Assembly (NCBI RefSeq): GCF_030247185.1
Contig: NC_080572.1
Location: 297,524,314 to 297,588,313, forward strand
DNA length: 64,000 bases
From: Malaya genurostris
Lineage: Eukaryota > Arthropoda > Insecta > Diptera > Culicidae
Direction of reading: 5' to 3'
Shown: piece after piece, positions 53,175 to 63,800 of the stretch
Layout: the number at the start of each line of letters is the position of its first letter
Position numbering within the stretch: the stretch's first letter is position 1
Made by a program: the position numbers and the translations under genes
Notes under the pieces: model-generated
Database searches by the model: none
What the model was told of the DNA's origin: nothing
The model's input: only the letters and a program-made list of their open reading frames with translations

Positions 53175-54136
53175 GAGCAATTCCAGAAATGAGTAGACGA
53201 AAAAGTGACAAAATCAGAATCGACCTTCTCCGATTTGGATGAAACTTTGCACATGGCTTCAGTATGGCAAACCATAAGTTTTGAACCGATTGAGAGGTCA
53301 ATCCGACTCACGACGTTGTAACTCGGAAACCATTAATTGTACAAAAATGGCGTCCAGTAAGAAGTTGTAGGGATTTGATTGGGGACTCTAAAAATATATA
53401 CACTGAAAAAAAAATTGATTTTTTTTTCTCAATAATTTCAAAATGAATCAAAAAAATGAGGGTTTCGATTTTTTTTTGAAAATTTTTATTTTAAAGCTCT
53501 TAATAAATAATCTGCCTTTTGAAAAATGAAGAAGTTACAGCTGAAACAATTTACAGATATATTCGAAATTTCAAGTTCTCGTTGAAAGATAATCATTTAA
53601 ACAGTAGAATTTTATTCTACAGGTTAAAGACAATAAATTTGTTCATGATATCTTTTCTTCTAAAAGTAGCTGTTCTTGAGATACTTGGATATTTAATTAT
53701 AACACCATTTTTTATATTTCCATCAATTGTTTATTTGCTTGCTAAATCTACAATTATTACATGTACATAAATAATTCGTAATTATATTTAAGGTTTTAAG
53801 TTTTTGAAAATTGTATGAGTACTACGTGCATCGTCATTGGAATACAGTATTGTGACGATTGTGGTTTCTGAAATCGGAACGAAAGAATTCCCTACAACTT
53901 CTTCCTGAACGCCATTTTTGTACAATTAACGGTTTCCGAGTTAGAACGATTTGAAAAAGGCAATTTTTGTGAAATGCAAAAATACATACGCCCTTTTTAA
54001 AAATCAGTCGTGAGTCGGATTGACGTCTCCATCGGTTCAAAACTTATGGTTTGCCATACTGAAGCCATGTGCAAAGTTTCATCCAAATCGGAGAAGGTCG
54101 AGTCTGATGATCTGCTAAGCATTTCTGGAATTGCTC
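53175..54136. mobile_element. 962-bp element with long (about 220-260 bp) inverted repeats
   Basis: The left arm 53175-53395 begins GAGCAATTCCAGAAATG and contains 'GACCTTCTCCGATTTGGATG', 'CAGTATGGCAAACCATAAG', 'GAGTCGGATTGACC' (other strand) and AATTGTACAAAAATGGCGTC. The right arm 53875-54136 is its inverse, with an extra ~60 bp (GGCAATTTTTGTGAAATGC). The centre (53400-53820) is AT-rich, starts TACACTGAAAAAAAAATTG and has an 83-codon AT-rich frame without homology. No clear target duplication. Foldback or MITE-like. Confidence 0.8.
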
Positions 54137-54808
54137 TTCATAAAAAAAAAGATAAAAAGAGAAATTGAAGCTGACTGATGGTAAATTTTGCGGATCTTCT
54201 AACTATCATCAATCGAATCTACGGTAAATTTTGCATTGTAAATACTAACTTTTAAAATATTTCCTCACGTTTTTGATAGTTTTTTTCCCCTACCGTTAAT
54301 TGTATGAAATTACTCTTAGACCGCATTCATTTTTCTCAAGAATCTTTGGCTTACTCTAATCAATAAAAGCTACTGCTAATTGAATGATTCTACTCGTACT
54401 CGTACTCGTATACTCTGCAGATCTGACAAAAGCCTCCAAATTAACTCATAGTTTAAATCTGTTTATCTGTGCCACGGTTTACAAGTCATGATTTCCTCGC
54501 TTACTTCGATAACAATTCTCTCTTCAATTTTTTGCACTCCTTCGATCAGCGCATTAGCATCCCATAGAAGATCCACCGCTGCTATTTTAACACACAGAGA
54601 GGCACTGATAAAACCCCTACCGAAGCAATCCATGCTCCACCGGATCGAGAAGGCAAATTTGCAAACTCTCCACAACGTGAGACTCTCTCTCTCTCTTGCA
54701 GATTGGCCTTAAAACTTGAACACGATTCGATGGAGAGCCTCGTCTCGCAGGCTCTCTTGGTTCAAAACTGAAGACAACCCAGCGGATTGGTTGTTTGACC
54801 GTTCGTTC
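54137..54808. other. No gene recognised upstream of the candidate promoter
   Basis: A small TACTCG repeat (54395-54414) and a CT run (54684-54697) are present. Open frames of 70-74 codons overlap on opposite strands. Confidence 0.35.
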
Positions 54809-55792
54809 AGTCTTCTTTTTTGCATCGCATCAGACGGCGGTTTGGAAGATATCGCGTGGGTACCGTTTTGTTGACCGCGCGCGCGCACGTTTATCAGTAC
54901 CGGATCGATTCGGAAGAATTGTTTCTACTGTCGGACCTGTGTATCAATTATGGGCAGCGAATTCGTAGGAACCCGAGTCTTTAGGTTCGCTTCGTGGAAA
55001 CCCGTTGATAAGGATTCGGATTTACAGCCCGGGGAGATTAGCGAGAGTGTCTTAAAGTGACTAACGATTAACCTTTTTTTTTCTTCCGAAAGAAGTTGAA
55101 AAGGTGCGAGATGAAATAGCCATTCTCAACGTGTGCATGTGTATGTGCGTGTGTTTTTGTGTGCTACTTTTGTTCTTTGTAGTTGGCCGTGAAAAAAAAA
55201 GTTTGTGTTTTTTGTGACAGTCTTTGATGACAATTCGACCGTCGAGTTTTCGTCGCACCTGGTCAGTTCATTTGCGTAGTGGTTCCGACAGACATGAAGT
55301 CATCCTGATCTCCAATTTCACCTGGCTTCGGTGAGCAGTTTGTATCGAATGTCGCGGTGTTTGGTGCAGTTGGGAAGTCGAGTAAAAGTGCACCAAGTTC
55401 GAGTTTTTTACTCTACTCATACAAGAATTTTGTGTTTTACGGATAAGTGGTTCGAAAAGATCAACCAAATCGACGTAGGCGGCGGCGTTGTGAGCTTCAA
55501 AACAACAAAAATATCTCACCGCTGCCTGCATGTGCTTGTGTGACCTGCATTCCAAAAGCTCGATAATTTACAAAGTGATTCTCCACCGATAGTGCGATTG
55601 ATTGGTTCGCGACTCTCGTGAGATTAAATTGAATTGCACAATCGCCGCAAGAGAAGTCGACAGAATACAGAGGAAACGTGTGAAGTGTCGTATCAAACAA
55701 GCCGAACAATCGTAAATTTCAAGCTTACCGAATCGGGGACAATCGTCTCGAGTTTCGGACACTCCCGGGAGGACACCGATCAGCTCGTTCAG
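54809..55792 (+). promoter_or_regulatory. Candidate promoter and 5' leader exon ending in a strong donor
   Basis: GTTCGTTCAGTCTTC contains the arthropod initiator word TCAGTC with +1 at A54809. AGACGG follows at +24 to +29, near but not exactly at the +28 downstream promoter position. There is no TATA box. The next kilobase is repeat-free, and TTCAG/GTAGGTGT at 55788-55800 is a good splice donor. This is the pattern of a long insect 5' untranslated first exon. No coding exon that would join it lies recognisably downstream in the window. Inference from signals only. Confidence 0.35.
54950..55060 (+). CDS. 36-codon small ORF in the candidate leader
   Basis: The start context is strong (A at -3, G at +4: CAATTATGG). 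The peptide begins MGSEFVGTRVFRFASWKPVD and ends PGEISESVLK before TGA at 55058-55060. It has no signal peptide or membrane segment and matches nothing I recognise. If the leader is real this would be an upstream ORF likely to dampen translation of the main frame, or a micropeptide. It could equally be chance. Confidence 0.2.
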   Translation: MGSEFVGTRVFRFASWKPVDKDSDLQPGEISESVLK

Positions 55793-56690
55793 GTAGGTGT
55801 TGGTTGTGGATGATGATGTACAAAAAAAAAACGGACGAGTTGAGTTGAGTTGAAAAACTTTCCTGGCGCAGATTTGGCGGGTTGATAACAATTATGCGAG
55901 CAAAAACAAAAATCCAAACCGGTTAGCTGGTGAACTGGAACCGGTTATTGTTTCGCCAATATGATCTGGGGTTTGACCTTCGGTTGGTTTTCTTTTCTTC
56001 GGCTGCTGCCGTCAGTGTGTGTTAAGGAGAGCAAATTTTTTTCTCCGGCAGCGATCATCTTATTGTTTTATGAGAAAGCTGTTTTTATTTTGTTCAACTG
56101 TAATTCAAGAAAATATAATTATATCTATTCAAATTTGCAAAAAAAAAAAAATGGAAATGGACATTTGTAAAAAAAACAAAACTTGATCCTACAAGCTTCT
56201 CTAAACGTTTTTTTTTTCTATTAGCTCCTTCCCTTATTTACACTTGACGCTCCGTTTTTCGCCTCGGAAAGTAGTTCAAGAGTTTCTCGGAAAGTACTGG
56301 TGAGATATGGTTAGACTTATTGGAATACGTCAAATCAGACATTAACATCGTATATGTTAGTTAGTTGCGTATTTTAAATGGTATGCGTGTTCAGAACACT
56401 TTGTGATCTGAGCCTACTTGTTCATTTATTACCTAGAAAATGTCGTGTTGCTTGTATATAATTAATTTTAACATTCGTTGTATATCGTTTATCTCGAGAG
56501 CAGTGTACAGATCGTCGGTTCAATTTTTGTTGTTGAAGCCCAATCGCGATCCATCACGATGTTTCGATGGTTTTAAAAATTCAATTGTGGTCGTCCAAGA
56601 AGACTTCAGTGAGGACGTTCAAACCAGCTGTTGTGCCAGAAAACCATAGATGCTTGAGTTTCAACATTGCGCAAACATTTGGCCATCAAA
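55793..56690. other. No gene recognised; intronic if the 55792 donor is real
   Basis: AT-rich with T and A runs. The 69-codon frame at 55961 has a hydrophobic N-terminal stretch but no family match. Confidence 0.35.
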
Positions 56691-56694
56691 ATAT

Positions 56695-56985
56695 TTGTGA
56701 ATACGACTTACTTTACTATGGGACACCTTTTTAAATTCAAACTGTACACGAATGGGTAGAACTTAATCGTAAATATCTCTTGTTGTATTCAAAGCAGCAA
56801 CATAATTTCTTCCCTCTAATATCAGAAATATGTTCAGCAATTTATTATACAATTTTCAATAGTATAAGATATCCAAAAATGACTCAAAGTTAAAGTTTTC
56901 CTAAATGTTTGGTATGAACGAGGATTGAGGTGAAATTCAGTGCCAAAATGAGGGGCGCAAAATTCCAAACCCATGAATTGAACGA
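56695..56985 (+). repeat. Family B repeat, best full-length copy
   Basis: GTGAATACGACTTACTTTAC, TATGGGACACCTTTTTAAAT, 'GAATGGGTAGAACTTAATCG', 'GCAGCAACATAATTTCTTCC', 'GTTTGGTATGAACGAGG', and an end in GAAATTCAGTGCCAAAATGA+GG. It is about 290 bp, which I take as the family length. No inverted ends are evident. Confidence 0.8.
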
Positions 56986-57494
56986 TTCATCGCACAAAGC
57001 GAATCGTTTAAAACCGACACATAGAAATACGTAATATTGTCAGTGTTGCTAGTATTCCGATCAGTTATGAATTCCGAAAAAAAAATTTTTTAAGCATTCT
57101 TTTGAATAACGAGTTTCTAAATTCAAGCAGACAAATCCGAGCAGATTCTAATAAATTTGTTGTTAGCTCTTATTTTTAATTTATGACCTATATATGTTTC
57201 AGATACAAAAATTTACCAAATATAACTTTCCAAAAGGTACCTCTGAAAATACAAAAAAATAGGAATGTTTTGCGTTATAAATTGAAAAATTTTACATGTT
57301 ATACGTAGGTCGTCGTTATTTTTCTTTTCTTCGTTCATGATACTGTACATGAAAGATACAATTATTCAAAATTTTTGGTATATTTAGATATAAATCTATT
57401 TCTATTATGTTTGTTTTTCTCTTATTATAATACATAGGTATAGAATTCTCTCAATCTAAAGAAAAAAATTTCGAGGTGTGCAAAGCATGTCAGC
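56986..57494. other. No gene recognised
   Basis: AT-rich, without frames or repeat ends. Confidence 0.4.
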
Positions 57495-57545
57495 TATATT
57501 CGTATTCACGTCATCCAGTTATGTCTCTGACACTACCCACCCGTC
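57495..57545 (+). repeat. Module D end sequence
   Basis: TATTCGTATTCACGTCATCC, then AGTTATGTCTCTGACACTAC and CCACCCGTC. Confidence 0.65.
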
Positions 57546-57824
57546 TTTTTGTTAGAAAAACACCATAAATATCTATGTTGGGACAAAATTTCATTCAAAT
57601 AAAGAATGCTGGTTTTTTGTAATTTGACTTCAAATTTTAAATAATGATTTTCTCAGTGTAGGGTTCGATAACTATTTTGTTTATTATTTTGATTCGAACA
57701 TTAAACTAATTTTGTGAACAGCACAAATACAACAATTTTTTCGAGAAAATTTTTTTTTTCGATATTTGAAGTCGATTTACATTAAAAAGGTCATTTTCAA
57801 AGTTTATTAAATTTTGTCCCAAGG

Positions 57825-58260
57825 TAGGTGACGACTATGTTTCCTGTCAACCTTCCATATGTTGCAGGATGGACATTTTTCACGGAAAATGTGTTTCTAA
57901 CGATAACAGCACTGATACTTTGTTCTAAAATTGGGTAACTATTTCGTTGTTATCAAAGACAAATTTTTTTCGAATACTAATCATTGTGCTTGTGGCGAAG
58001 GCTATCGCGATATTGATCATGTCGTTTGGACATGCGTGGAGTATCGTGATGTCAGATCTCAACTAATAAATTCTTTTCGTACCCAAGGTAGACCATCCAA
58101 TGTCCCAGTTCGAGACATTCTTGCTTGTCGTGACCTTTCTTACATGAATCTTCTTTATCATTTCATAAAGACAATTGAAGTTTTAATTTAATAATTGACC
58201 CTTTTGAGACCTAGTTCTGACGCCTACTGCGTCCATTAGTTTATCCAACAGCAAAATTTT
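57825..58260 (+). pseudogene. LINE ORF2 C-terminal relic (LOA/I-like)
   Basis: The frame 57931-58191 reads HCACGEGYRDIDHVVWTCVE, then YRDVRSQLI and, near the end, PVRDILACRDLSYMNLLYHF, IKTIEVLI and a stop. The C-C-G..DHV.W.C..Y pattern and the PVRDILA-RDL-YM-LLY-FIK end are those of the C-terminal domains of LOA/I-group non-LTR retrotransposons of insects. Pieces just upstream (57830-57920) can be aligned in other frames. The reverse transcriptase itself is absent. A 3' untranslated stretch with 'GACGCCTACTGCGTCC' follows. Confidence 0.7.
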
Positions 58261-58732
58261 AATAAAAATGATGTGCTGATAAAAACAAACTCGAAATAGG
58301 TTATGAACCCAACAACAAAATGTATACAAATTTTAGCTTATTTTATTATTTATAGCATATGTTTTATTGAACTCAAATCGTTGTGACTATATTAGTATTA
58401 TATAAAGATAAGAATTCTATGTAAAAGTGATGCTACGGCGAAGAAAAACTTATGTAAATTGCCTTAAGAATTAAACGTATTTATGGAAAAAAGACAAAAA
58501 GGTTTTTTTTTGTAAATCGATTTCAAAAAAAGTTTTGAGTGTAGGACTCGATAAAACGTTTTTCAATGTTCAGAAATTCGACTGATTTTGTGGTAAACAT
58601 TATTTTTTTTTGTAGGATTTGCCATTTTTCGCAACAACTTTTTGGGAAACATTGAATAAAACAGGTCGACCCGTTTCAAACTGACTTTTCAATTTTGCAA
58701 AAACTATGTTTGCAAAGTGGCTTTTTATTACT
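58261..58732. other. No gene recognised; dispersed AT-rich repeat
   Basis: GAGTGTAGGACTCGATAAAA at 58540 resembles CAGTGTAGGGTTCGATAAC at 57656, so both may belong to one unnamed repeat. No coding content. Confidence 0.35.
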
Positions 58733-58942
58733 AAGTCTATTTGTCCAGAAACATTCATTTATAATACATTATAGTATAATATAACACTATATAATACAAT
58801 ATAATATAATATAATACTATATAAAATAATATAATTATTATAATGAAATACAATATCACATAATATATGATAACATAACATAATGTAATAAAATATTATA
58901 ATAATGAACATAATAACGATAATGATAATGATATAGATAATA

Positions 58943-58984
<42 letters not shown>

Positions 58985-59055
58985 GTGATCATAATCATAA
59001 GAGTAATGATAACATTTTTTGTCCCAAAGTCTACCTGTCCAGAAGGTTTCATTCA
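58733..59055. repeat. AT-rich simple repeats between a 28-bp direct repeat
   Basis: TATAATATAATA and AATAATAATAAT runs (58760-59010) lie between AAGTCTATTTGTCCAGAAAC+ATTCATTT (58733-58760) and AAGTCTACCTGTCCAGAAGG+TTTCATTC (59027-59055). The microsatellite seems to have grown inside a duplicated motif. Confidence 0.8.
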
Positions 59056-59279
59056 AATTTGAAAGTGTTTGCCAACTGCGAATACGAAATTTGTCCTAAC
59101 ATTCGTTTATACTATGATCGATATGCTCGTCAACCTAATTTTCTTATCTCAACCCTCCTCCTTGCCGGATTTGGGACCGGCACAGTTAATACGAAATTCA
59201 CTTCTTCCATACATAATCTGAATACACCTTGTTTCTTTGCATCAGGTTATTTTAAGGAATTGTTCTATTGACTTCTAAT

Positions 59280-61720
59280 ACATCGACAAAAAATTATAAC
59301 TAATTCAGGAATTTGAACAAGTTTACCCTACTCTCCGAAAAAATGTCTGTTTAAACAGATCACGGGCTTCCAAAGTACGAAATTTCACCTTCGCGTACCT
59401 TCCTTAATAGCAAACTTTAAAAATTTTAGCTGTATTCGGATATGCATTCAAGATTCGAAATTTCCATCAAATGTTGTGGAGGTTATAAATGGATGCCACC
59501 GACGTTATTTTACATAAACTGCAACACTTTTCTTATTTGAAATCGCACCAGAAGAACATAATTTTTCAAAGCATTGTTGAAACAAATGAAAATTTTGTCT
59601 AGGAAAAACTTTGACGCGAGCGGAGTGTATTCGTGACCAACCCGCACGCCTGCTTTGATCTGATCCGGTTTTGAAAATACCGACTAAAAACCCCTAGAAG
59701 TAATTTTCCACTTTCACGTGAGAAATTAGGGTGCCGGTATTTTGAAAAATTCAAACTTATCATTGCTTAACGATGATCAGTGTATTCGAGTGCAATAAAA
59801 GTTACACTTTTATGGCGTTCTGTGTTTTTCGGAATTTTCGTTAGTTAGGCAAGATCCAACGTACACAAAAATCGGTGTCACCCTCACAGCCCCAGCCCAA
59901 CGACTTCAAACAGGTTTCTCCTCGAATACATCGCAGATCGTAAAAAAAACAGAACGGCCCATCGAGCACTCCCGTGTGATCATGACCGTTAATCTGTTTA
60001 TCATATAAAGTGCTTTGCTAGCAGCTTGAGACTTGAGCAAACAGAATTGCACCCGAAAAAAATAACACAACAAATTCAGTAATCAATTCAAACCGCGACC
60101 TTTTCCGACCAACTCTGTAGCTCTGGGAATGCTTGAAATGCCAGTCACTTGGTCGGTTGGTTGGTTGGTTGAACGACATTGAAAAACATCTTCGGTTGCC
60201 TCCGCTTCACCTCTGCGCTCCAAACAACTGGCGAATGATCCGTTTCTGGCTCCGAGCTCAAGAACCTAGCCCACTCGTGCGGAATACCAATGACCACCAC
60301 TGGAATTCCCGACCGTTTTTAAACCATTTTACGTTCAAGTCGGAGAATCTAATTGATATTGCAATTGTGTAACGAAATGGTTCTTCTCTCTCTCTCTCTT
60401 TCTCTCTCATTCGAACAGCCGCTGTTGGTATGCAATTTCATTTATTAATTTGTTCCGAAACCACTTCTGTGTCGTCGTCGTCGTCTCTTCCATCATTCGG
60501 TCACGTCACGTCAATAACAACCAAAAATAGCATCGATCGTAATAAACTCACTTGCAACGTCCGGCTCAAGTCGACAAATGGCAAACAAATGGACCGAGAC
60601 TTAGACACAAAAAAGGATCAACTCAGCAGGGAAACTGTGAAGACTCGGTGTGACAATTATGGCACGACCGGCGGAAACTAAGTTGGTTTAAAACTTGGAT
60701 GCGATCTCGACTTTTCCCGATCGAGGAACACCGAGTGACTTTCCCTAGGTACGTTGTTTCACTTTCAGTGTCCTATTTCAAGCGGTGTCTTCTTACACTA
60801 ATAACTGCAGAAAGAGTTCATCTTTCTACTGTACAGTGTTGCCAGGTTGGTTGCATATTTGAATAGTTTCATTGAGAATTGATCTTTCTACGGAATACAT
60901 TCCCCGTCGATCGACTAAAAACTGGCAACCACATCGAACAAACGGGAAGGTACACGTGGAAAGCTACTCCGGTATGCGGATAACTTATGTTTGTGACACA
61001 CTGAAGCACTCGTTGTTTGGTTTGGCGGGTTTACTTTTCTGGTTTCTTGTGTAAATCCCTGATGCCGTGATCCAACCGACTTGGATAGCAGGTTTGAGAA
61101 CTCATGGCACCTGAGCTTCGTAAGACGATCATGGCATGGGCATGATCTTTTTTTCTTCTTCTAGCTAAGATCCGCTTATGGTGTTGAATCGCCGATGTCC
61201 GGTTTTGTCAGCGCGTTCGTCAGTGGGCATACGAGTCCAAACTACGCAGCCTGGTTCGGAGTGTGATCTGGTTCGTGACGGCTTCGGCCTGCTGCCTTGC
61301 TGCGACATGATCAGGTGAATTAAACTAACTGCTGGCTAATTGGGGAGCAAAGTGAAACTGATGCTGGGATCGGTTCGCTCCACCGATCGTCGTTTACTAA
61401 ATAAACTTTCATTTGAATTATCTTGAATTTTGAAGGACGAAGTATGCAAGCGAAGGTCATTGCCATCTATTTCTTGCTTGCTGAATTTTCCTATATAACG
61501 CCTTCAAGCAATGGCGAATCTTTGAAAACCCATCCGATCTTTGCAATAAATGGAAGAGAATATCAAAAAGTTCATTAACAATGAACTTACTGATCTTAAA
61601 AGACAACTGCGCACGTTAGAACGAATGAAACGTGTTATTTTTTTCCATTTATACCTACCTGCATCAAAACCGTCGTCCCTGCACGAGACACCAAGACAAA
61701 CAAGCATCATGAGATGTTTG
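59280..61720. other. Non-repetitive region, no gene assigned
   Basis: From about 59620 to 61350 the sequence is repeat-poor and less AT-rich. Signals include TCATATAAAGTGCTTTG (TATA-like, 60001), a (GGTT)n/(CT)n pair near 60150-60410, (GTC)n at 60470, and a CCCTAG/GTACGT donor at 60746. Frames reach 83 codons with no domain. It may contain leader exons or regulatory DNA of a host gene. Confidence 0.4.
61165..61314 (+). other. Candidate internal exon, about 150 bp
   Basis: A pyrimidine-rich acceptor (TTTTTTTCTTCTTCTAG, ending 61164) and an ATCAG/GTGAAT donor at 61315 bound GC-richer sequence. One frame from ATG 61177 reads MVLNRRCPVLSARSSVGIRV, then SECDLVRDGFGLLPCCDMIR. Another frame is open for 33 codons. 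No family is recognised; support is splice-signal only. Confidence 0.2.
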
Positions 61721-61724
61721 CATT

Positions 61725-61955
61725 AATACTCGATGATACCAAACATTTCTAGTTTTTTATGGTTATTTCATACGACTTAAAATTTTATCACAAATTGCTG
61801 ATCATATTTCCGATAGCATGGAGACAAAGTTATATAGTTGGGTTAAGTATCCCAAGAGATTTTCACGATTAAGTTCTACCCATTCTTGTACAGGGTAAAT
61901 TTTGGAAAGGCGTCCCATAATAATGTAAGACAACATATTCACGACAAAATATTTT
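61725..61955 (-). repeat. Family B repeat, reversed
   Basis: CTCGATGATACCAAACATTT, 'GTTATTTCATACGACTTAAA', 'TTTTCACGATTAAGTTCTAC', CCATTCTTGTACAGGGTAAA, TTTTGGAAAGGCGTCCCAT and ATTCACGAC. Confidence 0.75.
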
Positions 61956-62010
61956 TTAGGAAACTTTTAGAAAAAGTACCTTCTACAATTTAAGTTTTGA
62001 GATCAACCTA

Positions 62011-62644
62011 GGGGCCATGCATAAACCACGTACACTCTCTGGGGGGAGGTGGCTTTAATGAAAGTCTACGGTTGTCTACGAGAGGGGTTTTGCGAAAATT
62101 CTGTGTAGTTTCATTTTCTTTTATTCACAAAAAAATTACGAAAACCAGTCAATCAAGCCAGAACAAGCCGCCAGAAGAAGCTTTACCTGAGGCAAGTGCA
62201 AATTTTCGAAAAATACATCTCAGAAGCTAGACTGAACTAAAATCTTTCCAGTAAAATTGTTCATTTGAAACAATTTACGAAGGAAGTCAATTTTCTTTCC
62301 TATCGCCCATCCGGTAAAGACATTTGAGAATCATTGTATCGCATCGCCGCTTGTGTATCTTTTATAACTTAGAATTGAGGATACCACCCGGTGAACGACT
62401 TTCAATGTTAAGAACAATATAACAAAACTAATTTCCAACACAAATTGTACATTATTACGCTCGCCTTGAGTCTTTTAGTATCATATTGTTGAACAACAGA
62501 ATCTTTCTAGACCACTTATTAAGTATTTCTAGTAACACTAAGACTGTGAACCATATCGCGAAAATGTCTGCGACAGTCTACGAAGGGGGAATGGGGGGTT
62601 AAAAAGTTTCTAGTTTTGGTCTAGGAGGCTTATGAACGGTCCCC
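62011..62644. mobile_element. 634-bp MITE with GGGGCC..CATAAACCACGT ends and TA target
   Basis: Left GGGGCCATGCATAAACCACG; right, inverted, GGGGACCGTTCATAAGCCTC. TA flanks both (62009-62010 and 62645-62646). G-rich runs (GGGGGGAGG; GGGGGAATGGGGGG) lie inside each end. The end sequence is of a type common in insect genomes (CCGTTCATAAATTACGT-like). No transposase. Confidence 0.8.
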
Positions 62645-62814
62645 TATGAGTTCACTCATAGAAATCAAGCGTTTGCAGAGAATGTTGAAACAGTGATCAC
62701 ATCACTTGAACGTTTGGACCACTTGGACTAAGCAATGCGTATTTATACCGCATAATGAACCCCCTACTGGAAAGTTGCAGTAAATAAAGCATTCATACAG
62801 CTTTTTAGTTCTTA

Positions 62815-63005
62815 TTTAGGCGAACTTGATGAGCGACCTCATCATCTTGAAGAAAAAAAATCGCGCTTGCGCATGCCGCTTACTCACCGGGCCTGGCACC
62901 ATCAGATTACCAAATGTTTTCATCGATGAGGCACACCTTTGGTTAAAATTTATGAGAAATTCATATAAGAAACTAAAAGCTACCTGTGAGATTCGCAATA
63001 AAATT
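62815..63005 (+). pseudogene. mariner DD34D-type transposase relic, third catalytic block
   Basis: The plus-strand frame from about 62865 reads AHAAYSPGLAPSDYQMFSSM, then RHTFG and a stop. This is the mariner block around the last catalytic aspartate (PAYSPDLAPSDYHLFRSM in relatives), with SDY kept. Flanks are too decayed to align. It is a separate insertion from the other mariner relics. Confidence 0.7.
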
Positions 63006-63384
63006 CAATTCAAATTAATTAAGATTCATTCGCGAAAAAATTTAGTAGTAGATATTACCACGAATCCGCGGGTTTTAAGGAAAGACAAATCAAACAAAAT
63101 GCGATTCCGAGATTTTATCGATTTTCATTTGAACTCATCCTATTACATTGACCTACATTGAAGCCACTCTCAATAAGATTAGGTTATCTACTGAATCCGA
63201 TAAGCAGCCGTCTGTTTCGGCGAAACAGACCGATTTGGTCGGTAAGTGGTTAAATCCTCTAATAAATAATGATAATAATACCGGGAATTGATTCCATCGG
63301 AGAGGTTCGATAACAGGATCGAATAACCGAAGACAACATCTTGTACCAAGTTTCATTGTCTCTTTTTCTTTTTCAATAAACATT

Positions 63385-63800
63385 ATGCAATCGCGGTAAA
63401 AACTGACTTTCGAATCCAGGTGCGAAGGGCCGAGTGTTTTCTGTCGATTTCGCAGCTTAATAATTTCTTAGAAATTATTTGTCCGAGTTTCATAATCCAA
63501 TAGTTCATTGATAGGTACAATGTTCTGATAGTGTACTGTCGAGTAACATTATGATTCACGTTCCAGTTTCGGAGTTATGAGTTCGTTAACCCGGTGGAGT
63601 TTTTTATTATAATTAGCTGATTTTAATCACTTACGTTTTTTATCCATATTTTAAAAAGAGAAACATAATTCTCACATGCATATTTTTCTTCAAATATCAA
63701 GATAACAGGTTACATTTTTATATTATAAATCTCTGTATTTTGTTACAAAATCCTAAACAAAAAGAAAGACTTCATTACACTGATAGGAAATAAAACATTT
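63385..63800 (+). repeat. Family C repeat, decayed copy near the window end
   Basis: CATTATGCAATCGCGGTAAA, then CTTTCGAATCCAGGTGCGAA and GGGCCGAGTG; later CACGTTCCAGTTTCGGAGTT, and an end resembling CTTCATTACACTGATAGG. The interior monomers are decayed. Confidence 0.6.

Noticed and set aside
53519..53770. 83-codon hydrophobic frame inside the inverted-repeat element
   Set aside because: The AT-rich composition alone yields Ile/Leu/Phe codons. No membrane-protein family fits and there is no start context.
58759..59056. 97- and 66-codon minus-strand frames rich in Ile or Tyr
   Set aside because: Translation of AAT/TAA microsatellites.
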